A DNA stretch of 64,000 nucleotides, taken from contig NC_057864.1 of the NCBI RefSeq assembly GCF_019393635.1, forward strand, positions 80,107,882-80,171,881. Reading direction: 5' to 3'. Shown here one piece after another: positions 1-10,532 of the stretch. Numbering within the stretch: the first letter of the stretch is position 1; every line of letters starts with the position of its first letter. The translations under genes were made by a program, and so were the position numbers. The notes under the pieces are model-generated. The model had not been told where the DNA came from and ran no database searches. It saw nothing but the letters and a program-made list of their open reading frames with translations. Origin of the DNA: Dromiciops gliroides. Taxonomy: Eukaryota; Chordata; Mammalia; Microbiotheria; Microbiotheriidae.

Positions 1-1008
1 GAAAAATGAAGAAAATGAGGTCCAAAGAATTAAAGGAACTTACCCAATGTTATACAACTAGCTAGTGTCATAGTCAGGAACCGAGCACTCAAGTCAAACT
101 TATAGTCCAATGTTCTTTCAACTACCCCCAGATAATTTACATTTGAAGTCTTTAAAAAGGTCCTTTCCATGACTTTAAAGTGTACTAGAGCAGTGGTATC
201 AAATTTAAAAAGAAATGAATCTTTGTGAGATCCTTGAGGCTTAGAAAACCAGATTAACATTATTGATATATTCTATTTTTACTTCTTTTGTTAAATATTT
301 CTCAATTGCATTTTAATCTGTTTTATAACAGTAGTTTGACACCTGTCTACTAGAATTAGTCACTAATGCCTCATCTTGGTGTGGAATTGATTCTGGATTC
401 CTAAAAACTAGTATAGAGTAAGCATAGAGCAAGCATTTAAATACTTATAGAATAAGAAATCTTCACAGCCAGGCTTGAAAGCATATTATGCCATCTGAGG
501 GCCAAGCTAGCAGTTGGACCAGTGCTCTACACTCATTCATTAATGAGACACTGATCAACTTTAAGGGGACCAAAGGCTAGAGATGATGTTCAACCTGAGT
601 GCTGAAGGAAACTAGATATTCCAAGTGGGGAGAGAGTGCCTTGTAGTAAATATGGAAAGGCACAAAACTAGAGATCCTTGATGTTATCTTGGAGCTGTTT
701 TTCTTTACTGAGCAGGTGAGTGACATGGCCAGAGCTGTGTTTTAAGAACATTCAGCATTTATGTGGAGGAGACTGGAGAAGAAAAACACTTGCGGGGTGG
801 AGGTGGGAGGGGGACTAAAGGGAGAGAGAATTAAGAGGCTATTTCAATATTCCAAAGGAGAGGTAATAAAGGCCTCAAACAGGGCAGAGGCAGTATGTGT
901 AGAGAGAAATCTATGGATGAGTATGAAATATAAAGACTGGCCCAGTAAAAATGGCCCCTTTATGTACAACTGGAAAATGGGAATGTAAGAACTAGGAGGC
1001 AAAATGGC

Positions 1009-1199
1009 AGATTCTTAACCCGGGGTCTACAGATTGCCAAGGGAATAGATTTCAGGGGTGGGTTGTGAACTTGGATGGGGAAAAAAACCACAACAAAATA
1101 TCACATCTTTTACTTTGACCAATCTTTAACTGAATATATCATTTTAAAAAAATTATGAATGGGGTTCATAGCACACAAAACAAGATTAAGAATGGTTCT
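1009..1199. mobile_element. hAT-Charlie-type non-autonomous DNA transposon relic
   Basis: The left end reads TTCTTAACCCGGGGTCTACA. The right end, read on the other strand, has a related CATTCTTAATCTTG end. The interior (a line about the protein-free 'ggtgggttgtgaacttggat' type) resembles the mammalian MER20-like group as I remember it. The terminal repeats are imperfect and I could not define a target duplication, so the boundaries are approximate. Confidence 0.45.
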
Positions 1200-1499
1200 G
1201 ATTTAGATGGATTGCTAATCCAAATTAATTAAGTCTTCTGTAAGAGAAAGAAGGTTTTAATACTATTTTGTTGATTTGAGCCATTTTTAATCACACCACT
1301 CACTGTAAATTCTTTCTTCATGTCAAAACCTCTGAATATCTCTGGACCCCATTCTTGATGCCTTTCTCCCACTCTGATAATAAGGTGGCCCTTCTTTTTG
1401 CCAAGGTCAACATCTCTACACATGTTCCATCCCTTCCTCACACTGTTGATCACCCTTCTATTCCTGGATGCTCTTTGGATATTTCTAACACTCTTCTCT

Positions 1500-2380
1500 T
1501 CTGGTTCTCCTCCTAACTGTCTGATATCTCCTTTTCTATTGCCTTTTTCGGTTTGTCGTCCATATCATTTCCCCTAAACGTGTGTACCATCTAAGGTTCT
1601 TCTCTTACCTCCCTCTGTGACCTCTTCAGTACCCATGGGTTTAATTACTGTATCTATGTAAGTGACTTCCAGATCCATAAATATACCACCAGTATCTCCC
1701 CTGAACTTCAGGGCAGGATCACCAAATGCCTGATGAACAGTTCAAACTAGACATCTCCCACAAACATCTCAAACTCAGCATTTCCCTCCAAACAATAACC
1801 ATCCTTCCAATCCTCCCACATTTGTAACCCTAGTACCATCCTAGACTCCTAAACCTCACTCTATATATCCAATCAGCTGCAAAATCTTGCCATTTCTATG
1901 TCCACATTTTTCACACCTGACCTTCTCTCAGCCACCTTAGTTCAGGTCCTCTTCATCTCTTTTCTAGATTTTTATAACAGACTCCTGATTGGTTTCCATG
2001 CCTGAAGTCGTTCTCTGCTCTACTCTCCACTGCTGCCAAAGTGATTTCCCTTAAGTCCAGTTCTGACCACAGCACCCCCCACCCCCACCCCCTTTAATAA
2101 ACTTCAGTGTTCCTTGCTCACCTCTAGAATAAAGTATAAGCTCTTTACAATCTAGGGTCAACTTATTTCCAGGTTCAAAGACATTTAGCCAAAGAGGCCT
2201 TAGGCACAACACTCGTCTCCCATCTCTCTGCCTGTGCAGTGGCCACATTCACAGGCCTGGAATATACTCCCTCCTCTCCACCTTAGAGATTCTTTCTTCT
2301 GAGACACAGTTCAGCTATCGCTTTCTACATGAAGCCTTTCTCAACTCTCCCAACTGCTAGTACCCTTCTTCCCTAAACCA
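1500..2380 (+). mobile_element. CR1-clade LINE relic (L2/L3 type), degenerate
   Basis: The stretch carries the recurrent order typical of this family's 3' half: 'tctcaaactcagcatttcc', 'ccaaagtgatttccctta', 'aataaacttcagtgttcc', 'cctggaatatactccctcc', then 'ctacatgaagcctttctc'. Similar runs recur at 33.1-34.1, 39.3-39.7 and 58.9-59.6 kb. No open frame of useful length survives. Orientation follows the related copies in the window that end in a 'ttgagggcagggact'-like 3' tail. Confidence 0.55.
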
Positions 2381-2420
2381 CTTTTTATTATTTTCTTTAT
2401 TTTTTTCCATGTGTTCTTAT

Positions 2421-2475
2421 ATTTTTAAGTTTTAAAAGCTTTAAACCGCACTAGGGTTTTTTGGGACACCCTGTA
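2421..2475. mobile_element. Mariner-type terminal inverted repeat fragment
   Basis: Read on the minus strand, the segment starts ATACAGGGTGTCCCAAAAAA and continues into a 'ctagtgcggtttaaagctt' run. This fits the classic mammalian mariner terminal repeat, whose ends begin CAGGGTGTCCCAAAAGT. Only one end is visible; I saw no matching left end. Confidence 0.5.
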
Positions 2476-3015
2476 TATAGGCTACGTGTCTTCCCTACAT
2501 TGGACCGCAAGCTTCGGCTGCTTCGTTCTTTGTGTTTGGATCCTTGGTGTTGGGCCATAGATGCTTCACCGATTGAATGACTTCATCTCATAACGTATCC
2601 TTTACAGAACTGGGGAAGCTGTCCGTTTACCCTAAATGCTAGGGTGGAAAACGGAATCTGGGGTCCGAGGGCTTGTACTGAAATCGGGGCTTTGCTACGT
2701 GACATCTTTAGGGCAGAGGGCCGGGCCTCGGTTTTCCCGGTCGATCCTTAAGGCTTTACTGATATTAAGTGAAAACAGCCAGAGAAAAATCACCCCGAGA
2801 GGTCCAGACCGGGAGGGGGCTGACCCTTGACCCGAGGACAAGCAGGGTGATTGATGAGCGTGGATGCGCGCGTCAGGGCCCCGAGTGGGGAAGGCCTTCC
2901 CTCAGGCCAAGTCCGGCATCTCCCCACGCAGGGCCCGGGAAGGGGAGGGGGCGGGAAGTGCTCTCTGAGCAGGGTTACACCAAGGGGGGGGGGTGCGTTC
3001 GGGGGGCCCACTCAC

Positions 3016-3166
3016 CGCTCTCCACCTTGAATTTCTCGTGCCGTCCCTTCAGGCAGTCGATTTCACTCTGCTGGTCCGCCAAGAATTTCTCCATTTTGGC
3101 CTGGACGGGCTTGGGCAGTTTGGTCAGCTCCTGCCGCTCCAGGACCTGCTGCAGCACCGCCGCCAT
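3016..3166 (-). CDS. TPR: TPR coding exon 1 (nuclear pore basket protein, N-terminus)
   Basis: TPR is the long coiled-coil protein of the nuclear pore basket, with roles in mRNA export, chromatin organisation at pores and spindle checkpoint function. This exon encodes the first 50 residues plus one base. It begins [14 protein letters not shown] and contains [11 protein letters not shown] and [11 protein letters not shown], which I recognise as the TPR N-terminus. The start at 3166 sits in a strong context (AACATGG), and the exon ends in AGCG|gtgagt, a consensus donor at 3015-3011 in phase 1. Residues such as the Q and P in [11 protein letters not shown] and the C in SEIDCLK differ from the human protein as I remember it. 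All later exons lie outside the window. Confidence 0.95.
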
Positions 3167-3170
3167 GTTG
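3159..3170 (-). promoter_or_regulatory. YY1-like site over the TPR start codon
   Basis: On the minus strand the sequence is CAACATGGCGGC, which matches the YY1 core (ATGGCGGC) and includes the TPR initiator. YY1 sites just downstream of transcription starts are common in TATA-less housekeeping promoters. Binding here is an inference. Confidence 0.45.
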
Positions 3171-3310
3171 CCAATGTCCAGATCTTCAGGCGGAGGAGCT
3201 GGGATGGGGGCCGAGGGCAGAGACGGGGAGACCGAGGCCGAGGCCGAGGCCGAGGCCGGGGCCTGCGCCGGCACCGGCGCCGAGGCCGAATCCTCCCGCG
3301 CTACGCTCAC
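3167..3310 (-). other. TPR 5' UTR with GGCCGA hexamer repeat
   Basis: Upstream of the TPR start the frame stays open for at least 48 codons but contains no ATG, so I treat it as 5' UTR. It includes a short tandem GGCCGA array at about 3233-3257 that would read Ala-Ser if translated on the minus strand. The only upstream start-like codon at the end of this stretch is a GTG. Confidence 0.5.
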
Positions 3311-4023
3311 GCGCGCACCGGACTCCCTGAGGCTAGCGCGGCGGGACCCTGGGAAGCCAAGAGCTTGGCTGGAGAAGAATCCTCGACTCCCCGCCCCGAG
3401 GATGCGCGCGCACGCCCCTCCCCCCTCCTCCCAATCGGCTGGCGCTCAGACGGACTCCCTCGAGCACCCTTGGAAACCGAGTCTAGAGGCTGGCCCAGAT
3501 TCCTGGAGGCGCGCGCACCCTTCCTGGGACCACCCCATCCCCACACCGCCTCCTTTACAGCACGCGCGCAGAACGCCGGGAAGTGTAGTAGTCCTCTCCC
3601 TCCCATTTCTCTTCCTCATTCGTCACCCCACCAACTTCCTCTCCCACCTTCCACCTCCAGCGTAGTCCTGGAACCCAATCCCCTTCTCCTTCTCTGCACT
3701 TCACTTCCCCCCATTTCCCCCCTTCCTCCTGTGTATGAAAACGATCTGTGAGGAGGGGCGGGGCGGGGCGACGCTACTTACTAGTCAGCCCGCGTCCCGC
3801 CCCGAGGAGCCGAGAGCCTTTTTCACTGAGGCTTCGAGACGTCATGGATCGTCGTCTTCGGGTGCTCCTAGTCAGAAAGCCACTAGAGGGCATCAGTCCC
3901 GGAGGGGCGGAGCGGGGCGGGGCGGGCTGGTGCCGCTACCGCCACACTCTTTATGGCCGTCCGGAAGGGGATGGGAGGGAAAGGGGTCGCCTCCCCTATA
4001 GTAGTGAGGAAGATTGGGGTAAA

Positions 4024-4279
4024 GGGCGGGGCTCCGTTTTCCTAAGTCAGTTAGAAGGCACAGTCCACGCGCGTCATCAGGTTGCGCCAGCTGCTCCCCT
4101 CCCCCTTCCCCCTGCCCGGAAAGGAGGCTGGAGGCGGGAGGCGGGAGTGGGAGGGGGAAGCGGTGTCTTCCGTCTGTACACGCGACACTGAGCAGCTTGG
4201 AGGAAAGCTGAGGCTGCTGAGGCAGTAGCTGCAGCCCCTTCGCCACCCCAGGCCCGTGGGCTTGCCCATCCCCCCACAT
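4024..4279 (+). other. ODR4: Inferred ODR4 non-coding exon 1
   Basis: ODR4's first coding exon has an acceptor directly upstream of its 5' UTR part, so a leader exon must lie upstream. A good donor, CACAT|gtgagt, occurs at 4280 within the CpG island, just after GC-rich sequence with a GC box at 4024-4032. The start position is not determinable from sequence and the left boundary given is only a limit. Confidence 0.4.
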
Positions 4280-4665
4280 GTGAGTCAGCCCGTGGCGGGA
4301 ACCCAGACCCGAGAGAGAAGGGAAGGCTGCCCGGAGTTGGGCTGTCAGCCTCGGGAATAGGAGGCCGGGGCAGAAGGGCGAGAACCTGACATCTGCTCGG
4401 GCCCGGAGGCGGGAGTGGATTCTGGGTGGAGTGGGAGCGGAGGGACTGTCGCGAACGCCTAGTCCTGTCTCCTGTTTTATGCAGATAAAGAAACGGAGGC
4501 CTTTGGCGCGTGGGGGTGGGGCGGAGGTTGGGCCAAGGTTGACACACAGCTTGTTAATGGTGGAGTCTGGAACTGGAACCCTCTCTCTAGAACTCCTTTG
4601 CCACATCACCTACCTGTTGGACATTTCAAGCTGTTTGAGCTTCTGGTCTGGATGGCTTAAGGACA

Positions 4666-4921
4666 TGGAGGTCGCAGTGGATAGAGCACTGCTTCTGGAG
4701 TTAGGAAGACCAGAGTTCAAATATAGCCTAAGACCTTTTCTAGCAGTGTGACCCTAGACAAGTCACTAAACTTCTGTTTGCCTCAGTTTCTTCATCTGTA
4801 AAATTTGGACAATAAAAATAACTTCCTCCGGGGGTTGTGAAGGTTAATGGAGATAATTGTAAAGCTCTTAGCATAGCACCTGGCACATATTAGGTACTAC
4901 GTAAGTGTTAGCTATTATTAC
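4666..4921 (+). mobile_element. CORE-SINE, MIR/Mar1 type, near full length
   Basis: The copy runs from a tRNA-like head (GCAGTGGATAGAGCACTG) through 'cctcagtttcttcatctgta' to the 3' signature 'gtgttagctattatta'. This order defines CORE-SINEs of the MIR/Mar1 group. Divergence is high, so it is old. Confidence 0.7.
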
Positions 4922-5454
4922 CATTACCCATCTTGCCATTATCCATTTCCATATTCATGAATTCTCAGATCATAATCTTTTATCAGTCCAATCAGTCTTT
5001 TCCTAAGCCTTAAGACTTTAACCCCTGTTTTTCCCCTTCATTGTGACCTCCAGTCCTTCTACCCCTTAGCTCTTTTCTGGGCCATCAGTCCTGTACTGCC
5101 AGCACTCTCCTCCCTCATCTTGACTCAGGGGTGAACCATTCCACACTATCCTTTACTCTTGAGCCCCTTACTCCTTTATCTGGTTACCAGTTATGCCTTT
5201 CTAAGCTACCCCCTTGTATTTCTCCTGCCATCTTTCTTGGCTCCTATTCTCGTGTTGCTGGAGAAAGTCATAAAGCTCTGCTAACTGGATCACTACAAAT
5301 TCAAGAGGTGATTTGATCATAGCAGTACTTTAAAATGAAAATCACTTTGGCACTTGAGTGGAAGATGGTTTGGAGTGGGGAGAGACTTGAGATTGGGAGA
5401 CCATTGTAGCAGGCTTGGCAAGAGGTTGTGGAGTGCTTGAACGAGCTTGGTAGC

Positions 5455-5640
5455 CCTATTAATTACTCAACCAGCATTTATTAAATTTGACTATGTGCTA
5501 GGTACTTTGCTAAGCCAGGGGATACATAGAAAGGAAAAATTGGTTCCTACCTTCAAAGAGTTTACATTCTAATGGAGGAGACAACGTGCAAAAAATTGTT
5601 CATATAATATTATTGCAATAAGGAGTTGGACTGGGGAATA
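5455..5640 (+). mobile_element. CR1-clade (L2/L3-type) repeat fragment
   Basis: The text 'cagcatttattaaatttgac', 'tgtgctaggtactttgctaa', 'caaagagtttacattctaat' and 'ggagacaac' forms a family that recurs at about 13690, 21020, 21740, 27285, 47825, 59650 and 62840. I cannot name the subfamily. Confidence 0.5.
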
Positions 5641-5959
5641 AAGATTAATGATGTAATCTTCAAAGGAAGAAAGTTGGCTGAGAGATTATGGGAAAGGGAC
5701 AGTCTGGAAGTAGGAATGATGCTACCCTTTCTCTGGATCCTGTGCTTTGGAGGGCATAAGGGAAGGGACTGGTATGGAGACTGGGCCAGGGATGCAATAT
5801 CTTGAGAGAACTAAGTTTCTGTTAGTATAAGAAGTTAGAATGGAATGTGAATAGATACAAAATAAAAGGGAGTTAAATAATAGAGTATGGGCAGGGGCTC
5901 CAGAGGGGTTAGTAGAATGAGAAGGAAAAGGAGGATATGGCAGCAGACCATGAATGGAG

Positions 5960-6216
5960 TTATATAGTGCCTGCTATGTGCCAGATGCTGTGCTAAGCGT
6001 TTGGTAGATATTGGTTCATTTGATTCTCAGAACAACCTTGGGAGCTAGGTGCTATTGTTATTCTTATTTTACAGTTGAGGCAACTGAGGGAAACTGAGGT
6101 TAAATGACTTCCCCATTGTCCCACAGCTGGTATATTGCTGAGGCCAGATTTGAACTTGGGTTTGTCTGAGTCTAGGCCCAGTGCTCTATCCACTGAACCA
6201 TCAGCTGCCTCAAAAT
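5960..6216 (-). mobile_element. CORE-SINE, MIR/Mar1 type, antisense
   Basis: Read on the minus strand it starts with a tRNA-like head (GGCAGCTGATGGTTCAGTGG) and carries the 'cctcagtttccctcagttg' CORE region, ending around the 'gctaagcgtttggtag' segment. Confidence 0.6.
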
Positions 6217-6292
6217 ACTATATAAACACTAGTGTCTAGCAATTATTAACTGTTTAGATTGAGGGTAGGACCAAGGTAGGTAAGGATTAGAA

Positions 6293-6478
6293 CATAGCTT
6301 CTTAAACCATGGGTCATGACCCCATATGGGGTCCCATAATTCAGTGTGGGGGTCACAAAAAATTTGGCAACAGTTAAAGGTTAGGTATGCCTATTTTATA
6401 TACCTACATATCTGGGGGTCACATAAAAATTTCTTGGGCAAAAGGGGGTCGAGAGCAGAAGAAGTTTAAGAAGCCCTG
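6293..6478. mobile_element. hAT-type MITE, 186 bp, with 8-bp target duplication
   Basis: The ends are inverted repeats built on CTTCTTAAAC (left CATAGCTTCTTAAAC; right end, complemented, CAGGGCTTCTTAAAC). It is flanked by GATTAGAA (6285-6292) and GATTAGAG (6479-6486), matching at seven of eight bases, the length expected for hAT elements. A related copy lies at about 34591-34763. Confidence 0.75.
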
Positions 6479-6989
6479 GATTAGAGTACTGGGAGAGGAG
6501 GAAGAGAAGTTCATCACCTCTGCAGATGCTGAATCTGAATGACATGGCTAAGGAAAGCAAGATTGGGGAACTTACCTTCAGTCATTTGAAATGTGACTAG
6601 TTGATAAGGGTCTCCATTCTCCAGGGTCCTATGACGATTGAACACAGTCATCACTTGTGATGCCCCTCAGCATCTTCTGACTCCAAACTCTCAGGTTCTT
6701 TTACAGTTATGAGGGCCTGGTAGTAGAGGAAGATGTTCAGTATAAGTCAACAATAAGGCATGATGTTCCAAAAAAAAAAAAAAAAACTAAGGAGCTATTA
6801 GACTGCATTAAGAGAGGCATTTCTTCCAGGAATAAGAAGTGATAGTTCTTCTGTACTCTGCTCTGGTCAGACTGTATCTGGAGTATTATGTTTACTTTGG
6901 GGCACCATGGTTTAAGAAGGATATTGATAAGGACAGAAAGAATGAAGTTTATAATTTTTGATGATTCTACCTTTTATTCAATAAACATT

Positions 6990-7270
6990 TTCACTGTCTT
7001 CTTGTGTAAGTCAGTCCAACTAAACTTGCTTTCTTAGTGTTCCTTATGTATATATAACCTTACCTCCTAGAATGCATTCCTTCCTTCCCTCTTTTAGAAT
7101 TCTTAGTCTCCTTCAGATCTCAGCTAAGACACCACCTCCTCCTACATGATGCCTTTGCTGATCTCACCCCGCTGTTAGTCTCTCCACCCTCCAACTCCCC
7201 ATTACCCTGTATTTTATTTTGTATGTACTTATGTACATGTAAACTCCTGGAGATTAGGGACTTTAGTTTT
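6990..7270 (+). mobile_element. CR1-clade LINE 3' end (L2 type)
   Basis: The segment has 'cacctcctcctacatgatgc', then 'ctgtattttattttgtatgt' and 'aaactcctggagattaggga', the usual order near the L2/L3 3' end. Confidence 0.5.
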
Positions 7271-7509
7271 TATCTTTATAGGTGATAATAAATTATTGAT
7301 GATTGTTTGCAGGGTACTGTGCTAGGTACTGGAGTTACAGAAGCAAAAATGAAACAGGCCCTGATCTCAAAGAGTTTATTGTCTTTTGGAGACATTACTT
7401 CTCTCTAAAACAATAGGCCCATCTTTTAAATACCAGTGTTCCTCCATACTGTTATTTTATCTGTTGCTCTATGATGATTTCTGTTGGTTCTATATTCCCT
7501 CATTTATAG

Positions 7510-7659
7510 AACATTTTAAAGATCTGATACACTGCTGGTAATATCAATACACTTTGAATAATGGGAAGAAGCTACATAGTAGAAGAAGCTGTTGGACAAT
7601 ACCTTTTAAATTTCAGCAATCAAGAAAAAGCTTTTGTCTCTGGTCTTTTGATAGGACAG
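7510..7659 (+). CDS. ODR4: ODR4 exon 2 (5' UTR end plus residues 1-33)
   Basis: The acceptor is TTTATAG ahead of 7510. Fifty-one bases of leader precede the ATG at 7561, and no other ATG lies in this leader. The exon encodes MGRSYIVEEA through GLLIGQ and ends CAG|gtatgt in phase 0. Confidence 0.95.
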
Positions 7660-9416
7660 GTATGTATCTTTTAGGTATGTCTCAAATTCAATAATAGAAC
7701 TTAGCCTTTAGGGTTAAAGGTATGATACAACATATTGAACACATTAGGTCTTAATTAGAGCTTGCTTTAGGCAAAATAATTCCTTTGCACTCCCTTTACT
7801 GTAACATCCTTTCCTCATCATTCCACTTGTACATTTCCTGCTTTCCTACTCCTGTTTTAAGGACAATTTCTTTAAAAGGAAAAAGTTTTGTAGATGTTCT
7901 TTTATCATGTTAATTTATAGAAAGGAAGCAGTATAGTTTATTAATTGCTTTTGTTCTGTCCCTCTTCCTATATATTTTTCTATGTCGTTTTTCATATGTA
8001 CTGACTTTACTTTTACTTTTATTCTCTCCTATTTGTCTTTTTCCTTAACTCCTCACATTTTTTTCCTCTCCCTTTTTGGAAAAAATTCTTTCTTAGACTT
8101 GAGTATGATGGGAAAAGCATTGAACTTGGAGCCAGGATAAACCTGGACTTGAATTCAAGCTATGATATTGACTACCTTGGTCATTCTGGGAAAGTCATTT
8201 GTCTTCTCCAAGTCTCAGTTTTCTTAATGTAAAATGGGGATAATACTACTTAAAGTGCCTGCCTTATAGAGAACTACTACAAAGAAAGTGCTTTATAAAC
8301 ATCAAAGAACTGTAGAAATATGAACTATTTATACTCCTTCCATTTCTTTCACCAGAGATTGGTATGGGATTAGGGAGCAGGGAAAGAGACATAGTGGATG
8401 ACATCAGGTTTCATGTGGGTCTCTGAGAAAACAGGAAAAAAAATAGGTCAAACCTAGACATTTTATTAATTTATTTAGAAGATAATCTTTTCCATTGCTT
8501 TCTTTAGAAATGAAAGAAATTTAAAAACCAAACACCTTTCCACATACTTTACGATATTTTTTGTTAGTTTTAACTCAATTTTACTGCTTCCCCAAAACAT
8601 TTCTTATATTGCTCACCCTTCCTACCATGGATCTGTACTATGTTAAAAGTTAGAAACAATAGCCAAGTTAGAACTTGGTAAGGCTGAGATAACAGCTTCT
8701 GGTTCATATTTTTCCATATTTGTTATCTAGATGAATTAGAACAAGTATTGTAGAAAAGGATGTCTGTTACAGTGCCTTACTTATATTTATTGAGTTTATT
8801 CTGTGTGTACTCTAGTAACCATGTTTTTTGTTTTTTGTTTTTTAATTTTAAAATTGATTCTTTGAAGTTCAGGACTGTGTTGCTTTGTTTTTAGCCTATT
8901 TTACAAAGTATGTTTTGTTCAGAATTTCCCTTTTTTCTCTTACAAATCTTGGCAAAGGCCTTTTTATACTCTGTCTCTTTCTCTTGTGACCTTGGGCTTG
9001 TCTTCATATTACTGCCTTCTCCTTCAAGTGTTTTGCTTGGATCCAAAATTTTGTTACTATTATACTCTTCCTTGTTGAAATTTACCTGTCCTAAATCTCT
9101 TTGACTTAGAGTCAGGATCTTTGTTTTTTTTCCAGTGATAAGTAGCCATTCTGTACTAATGAGAAAAGGCTCCTCAACCAAGACTTTATTTTATCCTCCC
9201 ATACCTCTCAGCCCAAAATTTGTACAGTTTAACAGTTAATCAATTTTAATACCAATCATTTTTCCTTCTTTTTTTAAATAAAAGTATTTTATTATTTTCC
9301 AGTTCCATATAGAGGTATTTTCAACATTTGTTTATATAAGATTTCCAATTTCAAATTTTTCTCCTTACCTCCCTTCCCTCCCCCCTTCCCCTAGACAGCA
9401 GGTAATCTGATATAGG

Positions 9417-9464
<48 letters not shown>

Positions 9465-10478
9465 ACATTAAACATATTTCTGTATTAGTCATGTTATAAG
9501 AGAAGAATCAGAGCAAAAAGGAAAAACCTCAAAAAAACCCACAACAGCACCAAAAACAAAAGAAATAGTATGCTCCACTCAGCATCCATATTCCAGTTGT
9601 TTTTTTTTTTCCCCTGGATTTGGAGAGCCTTTTCCATCATGAGTCCTTTGGAACTTTCTTGTACCATTGTATTGGTGAGAAGAATCTAGTCTATCACAGT
9701 TGATCAACACATAATGTTGATGATATTGTGTGCAATGTTCTCCTGGTTCTGCTCATCTCACTCATCATCAGTTCATGCAAGTCCTTCCAGGTTTCTCTGA
9801 ACTCCTCCTGCTCATTGTTTCTTACAGCACAACAGAATTCCATTACATTCATTTACCACAATTTGTTCAGCCATTCCCCAATTGATGGGCACCCCCTCAA
9901 CTTCCAATTCTTTGCCACCATAAAAAGAGCAGCTATAAATATTTTTGTACATGTGGGTCCTTTTCCCTTTTTTATGATCTCTTTGGGAAAAAGACCCAAA
10001 AGTGGTATTGCTGGGTCAAAGGGTATGCATAGCTTTATAGCCCTTTGGGCATAATTCCAAATTGTTCTCCAGAATGGTTGGATCAGTTCACAGCTCCACC
10101 CACAATGCATTCTAGTCAAGCATGGGTTGGACTAGGTGGCTCCTGACCCCCTTCAAGCTTTGAGAGTCTGTGAGTCTAGTAGCAGAAAGCCTTGCAGACT
10201 GAAGCTTTTTAACATTTGCTTTTATTATTATGAACTGACAAACATAGAAAAAGAACATGGGGCGGCTAGGTGGCACAGTGGATAAAGTACCGGTCCTGGA
10301 TTCAGGAGTACCCGAGTTCAAATCCGGCCTCAGACACTTGACACTTACTAGCTGTGTGACCCTGGGCAAGTCACTTAACCCCCATTGCCCCGCAAAAAAA
10401 AAAAAAGAAAAAGAACATAAAAAGAAGATTCTACAAAACACTATGAGTGTTCAAATTGAGTTTATATATGTGTGTGTG

Positions 10479-10532
<54 letters not shown>

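Larger units (their letters stand above)
1..3015 (-). other. TPR: TPR intron 1 (partial, runs off left edge)
   Basis: This stretch follows the splice donor of TPR exon 1 on the minus strand, so it is the start of TPR intron 1. I looked for the second TPR coding exon on the minus strand and did not find it. The stretch holds a hAT-type relic near 1.0-1.2 kb, a long CR1-clade LINE relic at about 1.5-2.4 kb and a mariner end at 2421-2475. The part from about 2860 upward belongs to the CpG island. About 1-1000 shows only weak repeat-like sequence and nothing I can name. Confidence 0.75.
2860..4540. promoter_or_regulatory. CpG island / shared bidirectional TPR-ODR4 promoter
   Basis: CpG density and G+C rise sharply compared with the A/T-rich flanks, and the island covers the divergent 5' ends of TPR (minus) and ODR4 (plus). 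Visible candidate sites are GC boxes at 3755-3770, 3904-3927 and 4024-4032, a CCAAT at 3431-3435, a CRE-like GACGTCAT at 3838-3845, an ETS-like CCGGAAG at 3961-3967, and alternating CpG runs such as GCGCGCGCAC near 3400. There is no TATA box in a useful place, which fits a housekeeping promoter. Start sites cannot be fixed from sequence alone. The two genes also lie head to head in human, as I recall. Confidence 0.8.
4280..7509 (+). other. ODR4 intron 1 (inferred)
   Basis: It holds the end of the CpG island, a CORE-SINE at 4666-4921, CR1-clade fragments at about 5455-5640 and 6990-7270, an antisense CORE-SINE at 5960-6216, a complete hAT relic at 6293-6478 and a poly(A) run at 6769-6786. The rest shows nothing I can name. 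Confidence 0.5.

Noticed and set aside
2975-3310. A 48-residue N-terminal extension of TPR
   Set aside because: The start-like codon at 3310 is GTG on the minus strand and no ATG lies in the extension; the normal TPR initiator at 3166 has a strong context.
2769-3751. Long open frames on the plus strand over the CpG island
   Set aside because: High G+C sequence has few stops. These frames overlap TPR exon 1 in antisense and show no domain or compositional sign of a real protein.
3735-4609. Open frames on both strands around the ODR4 leader
   Set aside because: They come from G+C-rich promoter sequence and have no recognisable protein features.
8910-9181. Open frames on both strands near 9 kb
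   Set aside because: Intronic, short, overlapping on opposite strands and without family resemblance.
10259-10406. tRNA genes
   Set aside because: The SINE heads have A- and B-box-like motifs, but the rest does not fold as a tRNA and the copies end in poly(A) with target duplications.
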